Positions 45,001-60,000 of a stretch of 64,000 nucleotides of DNA are shown here, piece by piece (position 1 is the first letter of the stretch; each line of letters starts with the position of its first letter). The notes beneath the pieces were generated by a model. That model made no database searches. It had not been told where the DNA came from and saw only the letters and a program-made list of their open reading frames with translations. This DNA comes from an uncultured Oribacterium sp. (GTDB lineage: Bacteria; Bacillota; Clostridia; Lachnospirales; Lachnospiraceae). Made by a program: the position numbers and the translations under genes. The stretch spans positions 28,065 to 92,064 of the forward strand of contig CAMKKZ010000012.1 of assembly GCA_946413525.1 (NCBI GenBank). Reading direction: 5' to 3'.

Positions 45001-48000
45001 GCTGTCGGCTTCATGCGCGCGTTTAGAGGCGCTGTCTGATAGCATCACGCCAAAATGCCCGTTTTGCCGTCGGCTTCATGCGCGCGTTTACAGATGCTTC
45101 GCGTTTTGTCTGTCCTCTGGATTTCAGAGAATTCCGAATGAAAACAAGCTTTCTGTTCGGAATTTTCTGAAATCCAGAGGGTGCTGAAGAGTTACAAATA
45201 GGTTTCCCAAGTATAACAAAAAGAGGCTTGCGTTACAAGTGGGAACTTGTTATACTTATGGGGAATCAAAGTCAAAGTCTGATTCATTGTTTTCTGGAAT
45301 ATGTCAATTCTATAGCACAGTTATTTTGAATTTCTTTCCGCCGCGAAAGGGTCTGTGCTGCCGGATGGGCAGCATTCTGGTTTCAATATGACGCTCTGTC
45401 GAAGATTTTCAGAACTATCTATTTGAATCCCGTATTACAGGTCATGAGAATCCATCATGTTTTTTTCATGACCGTACATGGTCAAGCTCAGAGGACGGTC
45501 AAGGCGCGGCGTGCCTTTGAACGTCTATCCGGGCAGTCGCTTATGACGACTGCGAATAGGGCGCTGAACCGCCGCTGTTCTTATTGCCATCTGTTCAGCA
45601 TGACCGAATAGTTGCAATTTTTAAAAACATCAAAGCAGATGATCTTGTGAATATATTTTAATTTATGGAGGAAAAGGCATGAGTGACGAGCAGGAGACGA
45701 AGGACCTTGAAGAAGTTCAGACAGATTCTTCGGAAACGGTTCTGACAGGTGCTCCGGCAAAAAGAACCCGTAAAAGCACGGGAAGAAGTACGGCGAGAAG
45801 CAGTAAAGTGATAAAGCAGGAGGACGAGGAATCGGAGGGTGAGGAAAAACCTGCCAGGGTGAGGAGGACAAGGACGGCGCGCCAGGCTGCCGGGGAAGAT
45901 ACGGCCGCTGAGGCTGTTGCCGTAAAGACGACCAGGACGCGTAAAACCAGGGTTCCAAGGGCATCCTCTCCGGAACCATCGGAAGAAGATAAATCTGAGG
46001 TGGAAGCTATGGCAGATATCGTTCAACGAGATGAATTGGCACCGATGGACGAGGGAAACGGAACCGGTGAAGATTACCCGGGGCGGACTTTGTTATCCCC
46101 GGAAAAGGAAGGGGAGGGAGTGTTGAATGCTTCCGGATCGGGAACCATGCCCTCAAGCGAGGGAGTATCCGGCGATGAAAAGACGTTTACAGTGGACGCG
46201 CGGAGCCTGGATGAGCCGGAGAATCGCGAGGGGGAGGCGGAAGCTTCATTTCCTGACCAGGGCATCCGGCAGGAGAGTCAGGACACGTTGAACGAGACGG
46301 AGGCATTGCCGGTATCGAATTCATTGAATGCATCTTTTGATCAGGAAAAACAGTTGGATGAAAACCTGAATCCTGCGGAAAAAGAGACAATGCAGAGGCC
46401 TGATGGTGCTGCGGACGCGGAAGATGCGGAGGTGTCCCCCGACCGGGCGGGGGGTACCGGCTCGATTTTGACAGGAAGAACGGAAAGGATGAATGAGGAG
46501 TCAGGCGGAGGCAGGCCCCGTTCGTCCGATAGTTCGCGATATGAAACAGGAGCTGTTCCCGCTTCCCCTGAGAGGAATGCAGGAGTTAAAGAAGGAACGG
46601 ATTTTGCTGCCCTCGATTCAACAAGGGCATCCTGGCCCGCCAGGGCTGAAAGGACGGAAAACGGAGGGAGATCCACAGGCGGGGATTCCACGGGAGACAG
46701 GGGGGGCAGCAGCCTGACGTTTGGAAGCCGTCAGCAGGATACGGCCCCCAGGAGCACGGAAGAGGGAACGGTGATCCGGGATCCTGACGGAAAAGCGGTT
46801 CATGGCATTCTGGAGGTTATGCAGGACGGTTTCGGCTTTGTCCGTTCGGAGAATTTCCTTCCGGGGGACAGCGATGTCTACGTCAATCCGCAGATGATCA
46901 AGCGTTATAATCTGAAAACCGGAGATATGATTCAGGGCATTTCCAAATCCAGGAATCCGCAGGAACGCTACGGGGCGCTGATGTATATCGAAACGGTCAA
47001 CTCCCTTCCGCTGGGACGTATTATCCGAAGGCCGGATTTTGACCGGCTTACACCGATCTTCCCCAATCAACGTCTTCATCTGGAAACGGAGGGGGTGAGG
47101 GCCGCTACATCCCTCCGCATATTGGATCTTCTGGCACCAATCGGGAAGGGACAGAGGGGGATGATCGTTTCTCCGCCCAAAGCCGGGAAGACCACGCTGC
47201 TGAAACAGGTTGCAAAAGCAATCGTAAGGAACGAGTCCAGGATGCACCTTCTGATTCTTTTGATTGACGAACGTCCCGAAGAGGTGACGGATATGAAGGA
47301 AGAAGTGGAGGGTGGCCTGGTGCAGGTTATTTATTCGACCTTCGATGAATTGCCGGAGCATCATAAGCGGGTGGCGGAAATGACGATTGAGAGGGCAAAA
47401 CGGCTTGTGGAGCAGGGAGAGGATGTGACCATCCTCCTTGACTCTATTACCAGGCTTGCCAGGGCTTATAATCTTGTGGTGCCCGCGTCTGGCAGGACCT
47501 TGTCCGGCGGTCTGGATCCGGCAGCCTTGCATATGCCCAAGCGCTTTTTCGGTGCGGCCAGGAATATGAGGGAGGGCGGAAGCCTGACCATACTTGCCAC
47601 GGCGCTTGTGGATACGGGATCCCGCATGGACGATGTGATTTATGAGGAGTTCAAAGGCACGGGCAATATGGAGCTTGTTTTGAATCGCGAGCTGCAGGAG
47701 CGGAGGATATTCCCGGCTATTGATATTTTGAAATCAGGAACCAGGAGGGACGATCTTCTGCTTTCGGGAATCGAACGGGAGACTTTGAACATTATCCATA
47801 AGGAGATCGGGGAGGAAAAGAAGAATTCCGTGGAGGAAGTTATCAATCTGTTCGAACGGTCTGTCTGCAATATGGATATTTGTGAATTTCTGGTGAATGG
47901 TCGACCCCTGCAGCAGCCGCGGCCGGTTGCTCCAACTCCTGCTCCCTCTCCGGCGCCCGCTTCCGCGAACACGGGCGGCGCGACAGCCCAGGGGAAGCTT

Positions 48001-51000
48001 TACAAGTTCAACAAGAGAGGATAGGGGAGGCTTGCAGGCGATGCAGCATCGGCATGTCATAAAATCCCTTGTCATACAATCAAAGCAGCCAATAGTCACT
48101 TTAGCAAGAAAGGATTAATACAATGTCGGAAAAAATTTTACCTGGTCTCGGAGGAGAACGCTATGTTCCTTATGGGGAACGGACGGGAAATGAATCTATT
48201 GTTTACTTCACCAGGGAGGTTTCTCCTGAAGGAATCAAAAAAGCTTACGAAAAAGTAAATGGCCGCATGTCCGGGAAGATTGCGATCAAGCTGCACACCG
48301 GAGAAAAGAACGGTCCCAATTTCATTCCCAGCGCATGGGTGAAGGAATTCATGGAAGGGGAGAAAGAGCTTGGCGACGCGGTTATTGTGGAGACCAACAC
48401 ATATTACGAGGGCGACCGCTATACTACGGAACAGCATCGCGAAACACTGGAAGTGAATGGATGGACCTTTGCCCCTGTGGACATTATGGATGAGGAAGGG
48501 ACGATAACGCTGCCGATCAAAGGCGGGAAATGGATGAAGGAAATGTCCCATGGCTCCCATATGACGAGATATGATTCTTTGCTGGCCCTGACACACTTTA
48601 AAGGACATACCATGGGGGGCTTCGGGGGCTCCAACAAAAACATCGGGATAGGCTGCGCCGATGGCCGGATCGGAAAAAAATGGATTCACACGCATGAAGG
48701 GTCATCCGATATGTGGTCCGTCGTCGAAGAGGAGCTGATGGAACGTATTACGGAGTCCACGAAAGCAACGATTGATTATTTTGGGCCGAAGGTATGCTAT
48801 GTTAATGTCATGAGAAATATGTCGGTTTCCTGTGACTGCGAGGGGCTGGCTGCTGAACCGGTGGTGACTCCGAATGTAGGCATACTTTCTTCCACGGATA
48901 TTCTCGCCATTGACCAGGCCTCGGTGGATTTGATCTATGCCATGAGTGAAAAGGATCACAAAGCCATGCTGGAGCGGATTGAGACCAGGCATGGACATCG
49001 TCAGCTCTCATATATGAAGGAATTGGGAATGGGTAACAATCGCTATATCCTGATCGATCTGGACAATGGGGAGTCAAGAATCGATCCGAAAAAAGCAGTG
49101 GAAGGTGTAAAACCGTTCAAGCCCCTGACCATGATACCGTAAGCAAGCCCCCAAAAATAAAAAAATTCAAAAAAAATTAGCACTCAACACTTGACAGTGC
49201 TAACAAAAGGTGGTATAACATAGCCAGAACAAAGGAACAGAGAAAATTCTGAAGAGGAATTCGAGGAATTCGAGGAATTCAAAAGCTCCTTCCCTTGCTC
49301 ATAAAACTTGTAAAAGGAATGCTTGATTATTTCGTTATTAAAATGAAGCTTGTTCACTTTGAATGAATGATTTCAAGCAATCAACATTCCATGGAAATCA
49401 TTTTTGTGAGAAGGAGGAATGACTTATGTTTATGCCCAGTATTTTTGGTGAGAACCTGTTGGATGACTGGATGGATTTTGGAAATTTCGGAAATTTTGGC
49501 AACATTGATCGCCAGCTTTATGGCAAGCATGCAGCCCAGGTGATGAAGACGGATGTTCATGAACTGGAGGATGGCTTCGAGGTCGATATTGATCTTCCAG
49601 GCTTCAAGAAGGATGAAATCAAGCTTTCATTGGAGAACGGATATCTGTCGGTAAGTGCCGCAAAGGGGCTTAACAAGGATGAGAAGGACAAGAAAGGACG
49701 GCTGATCCGTCAGGAACGTTATTCCGGCTCAATGCAGAGAAGCTTCTATGTGGGTGATGCTGTCAGAGAAGAGGATATCAAGGCCAGATTTGAGGACGGC
49801 GTTTTGAAGCTGAATGTACCGAAAAAGGATGCTGCCAAGATTCCGGAGAAAAGGGTGATTGCCATCGAGGGATGATGAGCTGATTTTGCCATATAGGAAA
49901 TCAGAGTGGAATAATACCTTGCTTTGCATGGTAATATGAAAGCAGGACAGGAAAGTCATCCCTTTCCTGTCCTGCTTGTTTTAAGAGAAAAGTTCTTAAC
50001 AGCAATAATCCGTATAATAGGGGAATCATCTATCCGGTTCCGGCGGCAAGGTCATGGGCCGGTATAGAGGCTGCCCGCAAACAGCAATATCTGCTCGTAA
50101 GATACGGCGAGGTTTAAGTTCTGGCCGCTGTCAATACCGGCTGTACTGATTCCGATCAGCTCGCCCTGCATGTTTAAAACGGCGCCACCTGAGCTCCCGG
50201 CTGAAATCGGGGCAGTGAACTGAATCATGTTCACATCGTTGATTGTACGGAATCCGGAGATGATTCCATCGGAGACGGAATTGAAAAGTCCAAGGGGGCT
50301 GCCGATTGCGACCACGCGCTGACCTCGAAGCAGTTTTCTGGCTCCGCGGTAGATGGGAAGCGGAGACAGCCTTTTCTGGATTCGCAGGATTGCCAGATCA
50401 AGATGTTCATTATACTTGATCAGTTCCGTTGATGAATAGGTCTGCTCATCTTCCTCGATTCTTATGGCGTAAATCCTTCCGCGGGAGGCGACATGGTAGT
50501 TGGTCAGTATATATCCCCCTTCCCCTATCATGATGCCTGACCCTGTACCGAGTCTCGTGCCGCTGTCGTCATGAACCGATATCATGACAATGGATGCAGC
50601 AAGTCTGGCGAGTTCCTCAAAGCTTTTTTCAGAACCCGGATTCATATAGGAGGCGTTCGCGCGTGAAGCGTTCCCGTAGGAGGCGTTCGCGCGTGAAGCG
50701 TTCCCATAGGAGGCGTTCGCACGGGAAGCATTCCCATAGGAAGCATTCCCATAGGAGGCGTTCGCGCGTGAAACATTCCCATAGGTGGCATTTTCGGAAG
50801 AAGGACTCCTGAACGGGGTATTTCCAAAACCGGAATTTCCAGATGCGGTATTTTCAGCCGCATTTCTGCCGGATGCCGCAAGGGGCGCGGGGCTTTGGTT
50901 CGGAAGTGAATAATCCGCGTAATCTCCAAGCACAGTTACGATCGAAAGCGCAGCCAGACTTTTGGATAGTTGAATATCTTGCCGGATTTCGGCAAGAAGC

Positions 51001-54000
51001 ACATCGACCCCTAGGCCTGTCAGGAAATAAAAAAACAAATATTCCTGCACTTTCAATACGTTTTCGGCTATCAGCTTAATGCCTTTCCCGGGCTTCCAAT
51101 CCGCAAAGATTCTATCTTCCAGCCACCGAAGCCAAAATATAATCTTCACACAAAAATTTTTCGTCATCGAATCAGATGCCTTTTTTTCCGCACAATATAA
51201 TTGTTTTACAATGCGCAGTGACTCAGCGATTGAGGCGTTGAGATCGGGGGATTTTGTTTTCTTGAGGAAAGGCATGTTTTTCCGTGCGATCCATTCATCA
51301 TAAAGAAGGGTGCATTGGGTGAGCTCGCTGCTGTCGGGTGGAAGGGCCGGCAGGGATTTCATTCTAAGGTAGGTGGCTCTTCCCGCAAGCATATCCTCAG
51401 TAAGTTTTTGATCGATGGCTGTGATCCTCTTTCCGTAATCCTGACAGGAGCCGAGAAAACGTACGAAAAGGACGTCCTGAACAGCATCGGGTTGTGGATT
51501 TATCTGTGCGAAGTCTTCCAGGGAATGAATGTTTCGCGCATTCAGTCTGTATTTGACGGCATTTTTCATTGTGACCCCTTTCATGGATATTTTTGGAAAT
51601 TCCGCGCGGAGGCATATGCCCGGTTGCTTCCGCGCCTCATCATGCGTCCTCAAATGGCGTGGAATAGTTGCCATGCAATTAACTATAACATAGAAAATGG
51701 GAATAAGCATTATTAAATCCATGCCAGATGCATGGTTCTGGCATAGTTGATGCCCAGAGTTATTAATAAATATTGAAATGAGTTTAAAATTGCCGTAAAA
51801 TGACAGTTCTCAGGACAAAAGCTTTATGATATGATAATCCCATCAGGGATATTCATCTCCATAAGATGAATACTGGCCTGAAGCAGGCGAGGCAAAGGAT
51901 AAATTCCTCCCTGTTCAGCCGGAAAGGAAGAAAAATATGGCTGGTGAGGCTGCTCCCGCGCGTCGGGACATCCTGAAGTTTTTTCACAATGCATGGAAAC
52001 ATTTCTGTACTATCGGTGTCCATAAACGAGAGGTTATGAGGAACTGCTTTCGAATCGGACTGTACAGGCAGGGGATCCTCCATGATCTTTCCAAGTATAG
52101 TTGGACCGAATTCAAAACAGGCATTAAATATTATCAGGGATTCCGAAGTCCGAATACTGCTGAACGTATGGAAAGTGGAGTTTCAAGAGCATGGTTGCAT
52201 CATAAGGGGCGGAATCTCCATCATTTTGAATATTGGTATGACTATGACATGACAGAGACGGGACGTATTGCGGGCTGCCGAATGCCTTACAGGTATGTGG
52301 CGGAAATGTTTTGTGACCGGGTGGCTGCATCAAAGGTTTACAAGGGGGCGGAATATACTGACCAAAGCCCGTGGGAATACTATGCTCCAAGGAAGGACAG
52401 GCTGATCATGCATGAAATAACCCGCAGCGAGTTGGAGGAACTGCTATGGATGCTTAAGGAAAAAGGAGAGGAGGAAACCTTTTCCTATTTAAGGGAAAAG
52501 GTAAAACGCAGACGAAAGGATAAAGACTATTTTTGAGGCGCAATCCTTTTGCTTGAAAAACGATAAGAAGCAGAAGATATGAAGGTGAGTATTATGAAAT
52601 ATAATTTTCGGAAATTTTTTTCGATGTTTTCTGTCGCAATATTGCTTGGCGCATTGGTGCCCTTCCGCTTGATGGCTGCGGACGTGCCGTCCTTCAAGGC
52701 TTCCCCATCGGACATTGATGCGGGCAGCTTCGAGGAAATGGCTGTCCTGGCGGAGGACGATTCGGAGGCAGCGGAGGGGGCTGATTACGGAGCAATCAAT
52801 GGGAAAGAAATGACCGAGGCTTATGAATCCGGTACGCAAAAGGCCTCGGGAACCGTTTCCGTAACGGGAACGGCGGATTCCCAGATTGTTGATATCTCTG
52901 TGGCGGAAGAACTTTTCCGTGACAATGCTGCCGAAGAGACTGGAAAGGACGCGTCATCCGCCACAGAAAGCAAAAGCGCCACAGAGGCAGAGGCGGAAAA
53001 AGAGACTCAGGCCTCGGGAGGCGTGGAAACTGAATCCGGCGCCAGCGATACCGGGAAGGAGGATTCGGGAACGGAATCAGGGGCCAAATCAGGAACATCA
53101 GAAGAAAGTTCTTCTGATGACGGCGAAGGCGATGAGGAGGCAGAGCCGGAGCCGATCAAAGTCACTTCTGTGAAGCTGAATAAAAAAAGTGCTTCAGTTT
53201 ATACCGGGAAAACTGTCAAGCTCTCCGCCACGGTATTGCCCAAAAATGCGGATAATAAAGCCGTGACCTGGAAGAGCAGTAATTCAAAGGTGGCAAAGGT
53301 TACGCAAAAAGGCGTAGTGACCGGGGTGAAGAAGGGGACGGCCACTATAACGGTTACGACAAAGGATGGGAAAAAGAAGGCGACATGCAAGGTTACTGTC
53401 AAACAGACGGTCAAGGTTACGAAGGTTTCCCTGGACAGGAGCTCGGCAAGGATAGCGAAAGGGGAGAAGCTGACACTTACGGCAAAGGTATTGCCTGCCA
53501 AGGCTACGAACAAGGCTGTGACCTGGAAGAGCAGCAATACAAAGGTGGCGAAGGTTTCAAAGACGGGCGTCGTTACCGGTGTTGGCAAGGGAACGGCAAA
53601 GATTACCGTGACGACTAAGGATCAGAAGAAAAAAGCGACCTGCAAGGTGAACGTTTTTGTCAAGAACAAGGGGAAATCGGAACTCCTTATTTCCTCAAAT
53701 ACAAAAGTCACCGTTCCTGCGTCGAAAGACAGCTTCACTGTGAAAGGAACCGCCACATCAAATTACAAGCTGAAAAAGATTTATTTCAAACTCACCCTGC
53801 CCTCAGGGAAATGGAAAGACATGTATTACGACTATGACGGGAATATCTATGAGTTTGATCTGGCAGAGGAAATGGGGACGGATTTGAACGAGATTGCTTT
53901 TGGCGAGCCGAAGAAGCAGCGCAATGGGAAGTATAAGATGCTTCTTGAGGTCACGGACGGGTCCGGCAAGACGGTCAGCAAATCTCTCAGTTGGACATTG

Positions 54001-57000
54001 AAAGGGGACGATGGAGAGGCATTGGATACAGGGGAGTCCACGCTTGCTTTTTCGAGCGGGGTCAAGGTGAACGTATCAGAGAAAAAGCCGTATTTTTCCG
54101 TGGCCGGCAAGGTGACATCGAATTATTCCATTAGCAGGATTGATTATCAGGTGGTGCTTCCATCCCGAGGGAAGGCAAGTGGATATATGAATTATAAGGA
54201 TAATTATTCTGTCACCCTGACGAAAGCGATTGACGATGGTCTGAACAAGGCCTGCATATTAGAGGGCGATTCAAATCCTAGGAAGGGAGATTACTCAATG
54301 ACCATCACAGTCACGGACAAGAAGGGTAAGAAGATCACAAAGACTTTGAAGTGGACTTTTTAAAGCCCGCTCTGTAAAAGTGTTGGCCTTGTGGACGCGA
54401 TGCCGCTTCGGTTAGTTACAGAATCGGGGCGGTCAAAGCCTGCTTTGATAGGAGGGATTTGGGTGGAATGAAGGAGGGCAAGGCAAGGTATCTGGCCGTA
54501 TTGTTAAGTACGTGCGGTATTTTGTGTACATCCATTGGGATGATAACGAATGTGGCCGGCTTATTTTTCGAACCTATTGCGGAAGAACTCTCTGTCGGGC
54601 GCGGGGCGGTCAGCATGACGCTGACAATTTGTAATATACTCTTTGCGTTAGGAGGCTTTGTCGCGCCTCGTCTTTTGTCGAGGCTCCGCCTGAATCGCCT
54701 GATCCTGATTGGAACAGGGGTCATTGTCGGCGCGACTGTGCTTTTGTCCTTGTCGGGGAGTCTGCGAAGCTTGTATTTCCTGAACGCTGTTCGGGGCTTT
54801 GCCGCCGGTACGCTGGGTTTCGTGCTGGTTACCATGATCGTGAATCATTGGTTTCATGAAAAGACTGCCTTTGCCATCGGAATTGTCATGGCTTCGAGCG
54901 GACTGATTGGGGCGGTTCTTTCGCCGGCATTGTCGTTTGTTGTTCAAAGGGCCGGATGGCGGGTAGGATACCTCGCGGTTTCATTGATCATGCTTCTTCT
55001 GAACCTTCCTGCCTATTTTTTCATTCCTTCCATCGATCCCAGGACAAGGGGATACCTTCCTTATGGGGAAAAAGCTGCGGAGGGTGATATTTCAGACAAA
55101 GGGGATGAGGGAAATACCAGGATGGCGGAGCCCGGCCTTTTTGCCCTGGCTACCGTGTTCCTATATGCCGTCTGTGGCACATCCTGTACAGGCCTGCCCC
55201 AGCATTTTCCGGGAATTGCAGCGCATTACGCGCTTTCAGCTTCGGTGGGGGCACTCATGCTCTCGGCAGCGCTTTTGGTCAATACCGGCGGAAAGCTGCT
55301 GCTGGGATGGATGATTGACTGTATGGGTACTGTTGTTTCGACTGCTTTGTATATCGGCGGCTCTATTGCGGCCATTTTAGGACTGATGATTTTCAGAAAC
55401 CCGGAGATGATCGTGTTTGCGGCCGCCTTATATGGGCTGATTTATTCCCTGGGGACGGTGGCATTAGTTTCCATGACAAAAGACATTTTCGGTATTGATA
55501 ATTATGAAAAGGTATATCCCATCATGAGCCTGGGATCCGCCCTTTCGAATTCCGTCTTTGCCTCGGTTATCGGATTCCAGTACGATTATTCGGGCGGATA
55601 TAATGTCTCGTTTTTTATGCTTATTATCCTGCTCATAGTGGCTCTTTGCAGCATGATCCTGAATTATTTCGGAAAAGCCGCAAAGTCCGGAGTGGCTTAA
55701 TGCCTGGCATTAAGAAGCTATGGCGGCGCGGAGGCGCCTCTTAACGCCTGCATTAAGAAGCCATGGCGGCGCGGAGGTGCCTCTTAACGCCTGCACTGAG
55801 AAGCCTTGGCAACGCGGTGCCGCCTTTGAATGACCGCATTCGCGATCGCCGAAGGCGGGCCGCATATAAAGCACTATATAGTTGTTATAATAGATAGCAA
55901 AGAAAGGAAAAGTTGTAGAAATGAAACTTGAAACCAAATGCGTTCAGGCAGGTTACGCGCCGGGAAACGGGGAGCCTCGGATGGTTCCCATTATACAAAG
56001 TACAACGTTCAAGTATGACAGCAGCGAGGACATGGGGAAGCTCTTTGACCTGGAGGCATCGGGGTATTTCTATACCAGGCTTCAGAATCCAACGAATGAC
56101 TATGTTGCGGAAAAGATTGCCGCGCTGGAAGGCGGTTCGGCTGCCATGCTTACATCTTCGGGGCAGGCTGCGTCGTTTTATTCCATTTTCAATATTGCAG
56201 GGGCGGGCGATCATGTGGTGGCATCTTCCGCCTTGTACGGAGGGACGTATAACCTCTTTCATGTCACTATGCGCCGGATGGGAATTGAGTTCACCTTCGT
56301 GGACCCGGATTGTACAGAGGAGGAGCTGGAAGGCGCGTTCCGGGACAATACAAAGGCAGTTTTTGGAGAGACTATCGCGAATCCTTCGCTGGTCGTATTG
56401 GATATCGAACGCTTTGCGAAGGCTGCTCATGCCCATGGCGTGCCATTAATCATTGACAATACTTTCGCGACTCCTGTCAACTGTCGTCCGATTGAGTGGG
56501 GGGCGAATATTGTCACCCACTCGACAACGAAGTATATGGATGGTCATGACGCTACCGTTGGCGGCTGTATTGTGGATTCAGGACATTTTGATTGGATGAA
56601 GCATAAGGATAAGTTTCCCGGGCTGACAACGCCGGACGAGTCTTATCATGGAATCACTTATGCGGAAAAGTTCGGCATGGGCGGAGCCTATATCACGAAA
56701 GCAACGGCACAGCTTATGAGGGACCTTGGGGCGATTCCCAGCCCGATGAACGCGTTTCTTTTGAATCTTGGGCTGGAATCCCTTGCGGTACGCATGAAAC
56801 GCCATTGTGAGAACGCGGAAAAGGTTGCGGCTTTTTTGGAGAGTCATGAAAAAACGGTCTGGGTGAATTATCCGGGACTTCCAGGCAACAAATATTATGA
56901 GCGGGCTAAAAAATATATGCCTGACGGAAGCTGCGGCGTCATTTCTTTCGGAGTAAAAGGAGGGAGGAAGGCTGCGGAGGAATTCATGAAGCATCTGAAG

Positions 57001-60000
57001 GTTGCCATGATTGCCACCCATGTGGCTGACGCGCATACGTGCATCTTGCATCCGGCTTCCTCAACTCACAGACAGATGTCAGACGAAGAGCTGAAAGAAT
57101 GCGGGGTCGGGCCGGATTTGGTACGTCTTTCTGTTGGAATAGAAAACGCGGAGGATATTCTGGAGGATCTTGATCAGGCTTTATCCGCAATTTGAGCAGA
57201 ATGTATTATCATCGTAAGATTTTTTTTAAACATTACACACTTGTAGGATGAATTCTTTGTGGTATAATCCATTTGGTGAAAACGCGTGAGGAATGGCAGC
57301 CGAACGCGTCATATTAAGGGAAAAATATTATATGTTTATTATAAATAGAAAACTTCGGCAGAAGGGAGTTGCCATTTCCCTTGTCGCCTGCATGCTTTTT
57401 TTGAACAGCTGTGAAAAGCAGATTCATCAGGAAGAGGAGGGGCAGCTTCAGGAAACAGATGTCATTGTCACGACGGCCGAAGAAACGGAAGCAGTCAGGG
57501 CCGTTGCCCCTTTGGGCTTGAATGCCAATGTCCTCCCCTCCATAGAAGGGGTCACGATTGACGCGAACGCCGAAGAACTGGCTCCTGTCAACCTGACCGT
57601 AGGGGTTATCAATTCGGTTGTAAGGGATTTGCAGCAGCGTCTGATGGATCTCGGGTATATGGAGTATGATGAGCCGACCACATACTATGGGGACGCGACA
57701 TCAAAAGCGATTGTGCATTTTCAGCGCCAGTCCGGCATGAGCCAGGACGGCATTACTGGCGTGGAGACATGGGATGCGGTCATGGCGGATACAGCTCCCC
57801 ATTATGCTGTGAAGCTTGGCTTCCAAGGGGATGATGTGGCCTGGATTCAGGACAGGCTGTATAATCTGGGCTATCTTCTGAATGAATCAGATATTAGCGG
57901 TATTTTTGATGAGAAGACAGAAGCGGCGGTCAAGAAACTTCAGGAAATTAATGATCTGGGAATCGATGGCACGGTGGGACAGGTCACGAACAACCTGCTG
58001 TATTCTGATGAGATAAAGGCGAATGTCATTGCTTTTGGCGAACAGAGTGAGCTTGTGAAGAAATATCAGGAGCGCCTGATTGCGTTGGGCTACCTGAGCG
58101 GTGACGCGGACGGGAATTTCGGACAGGGAACGCAGGAGGCCATTAAGGCTTTTCAATCCAGAAATGACCAGATTGTGGACGGTTATCTGGGAGCGGCAAC
58201 ACGATCTGCCATGGATTCTTCCTCGGCGAAGCCCTACGCCATGCGCCTGGGGGAGCAGTCTGATGAGGTTAAAAACCTTCAGCAGCTTCTGGCCAAATAC
58301 GGGTATATGGCGGCTGAGAAGGCTTCAGGCTATTTCGGGGATCTGACGAAGCAGGCTGTGATCCGTTTTCAGGAAAATAACGGGCTTACGGCAGATGGCA
58401 CGGCGGGAGCCAAGACCATGGGCAAGCTGCTTTCGGGCGATGTGAAGAAATATGTTGCCCCCTCAGCTTCAACGGGACGCAGTTCCTCAAGCGGGGGAAG
58501 TTCAAGCAGTTCTTCTTCCTCCTCCGGACGAAGCAGTTCTTCCTCCTCCTCGTCATCCGGGGCTTCGGCTTCTTATTCGGGGGGCGGCGGTGCCACGGTT
58601 TCCGGTTCGGCCGGGAATCTGATCTCCATAGCTTCGTCAAGAATAGGCTGCCCGTATGTCTATGGGGCGAAAGGGCCGGGAGCTTTTGACTGCTCCGGAT
58701 TTGTGTATTGGTGTCTGAATCAGGCCGGGGTCGGCGTCTCTTATATGACATCTTCCGGCTGGCGTAATCCTGGGCGTTTTAAAAGAGTTTCGTTTGGCGA
58801 ACTTCAGGCCGGCGATATCATTGTGGTTTCAGGTCACGTTGGCATTTGTGCCGGCGGTGGCACGGTGATCGACGCTTCTTCCTCGAACGGCCGTGTCGTA
58901 CATAGGGGGCTCGGAAACTGGTGGGCAAGGAATTTCAAGGCGGGATGGAGAATATTCAGCTAATATTCAGCTAATATTCAGCTAAGAGAGTAATGAGCGC
59001 CGGGTGAAAGCGGGATCCGATGTATCGGAATTGTGCCCGCAGACCGGCGCATTGAGACATATATTCGTTAACGTAATTCTATTCCAAACTACTGCGCAGA
59101 GCCTTCTGAGTTTCGCAGAACTGTAAAATTGGCATAGGCAAAAGCCAGCGTTAACGAGTTTAAATTGGCCAGACGCTAAGGGGATGGCTGTCAGCCGAGA
59201 GCTTTGGCAATCGGCTTTCAAGTCTGGCGGGGCACGGCGAATGCAGCCGTGCATGGACTTTTTTCTGAATGGGGAGCCATTTTGATTGCGATAGCGCATC
59301 CGTATGTCTGCAATTAAAATGGCCCAACAAGCACTTTAATAGAGGAGGTGCGCTTATGCCGGCGCCGCGGGAAAACAGCAATTTGGGAAATATACGTGCG
59401 CAGATGAATGAGGTACAGAACCTCATCTTGAATGGAAAGTATTCGGAAGCAGTCATCTTGGATAAAGATATTCTCAATTCCGTTATTCGGATGGAAGCTG
59501 ACAAAGCGTGCCTTGTTTCCACTACGTTGTCTTCCGATATTGAACAGCTCTTTGAAAATCGTGTCATTAACGCAAAAACCCGAGACATCTGTCATGCCAT
59601 CAGGCATTATGGAGAGCAGGCCGAGATTGGGGACGCGCCAGGAGCGCAGGCAGCAAATGAGTCCTTTGCGTTGACGAGGGATATTCTTGCGCTTTTTCTG
59701 GATTATTCCCAGCGTGGCGGGAGGATGTCGCAAACTGGCAATGATGGACGGGCGAATCAGGGGGATGGCGCGAGGGGATCTCGTGACGCTTATAATTCCA
59801 GACAATCGGCCGGCCTGCGGCGGGATTATGGCGACACCGGGAATGGCGGCATTCCCTCCGGGGGGCGTTACGCAAGGGATGAATCAGATGTTCCGAGCCA
59901 GGATTCCGGACGTATACCAAGAACATCTGGCCGGGGGCAGGGGACTGGCGCTAGAGGCGGCTACACGTCATCGGAGCGGAGAGGATCATCTTCTCAGTCT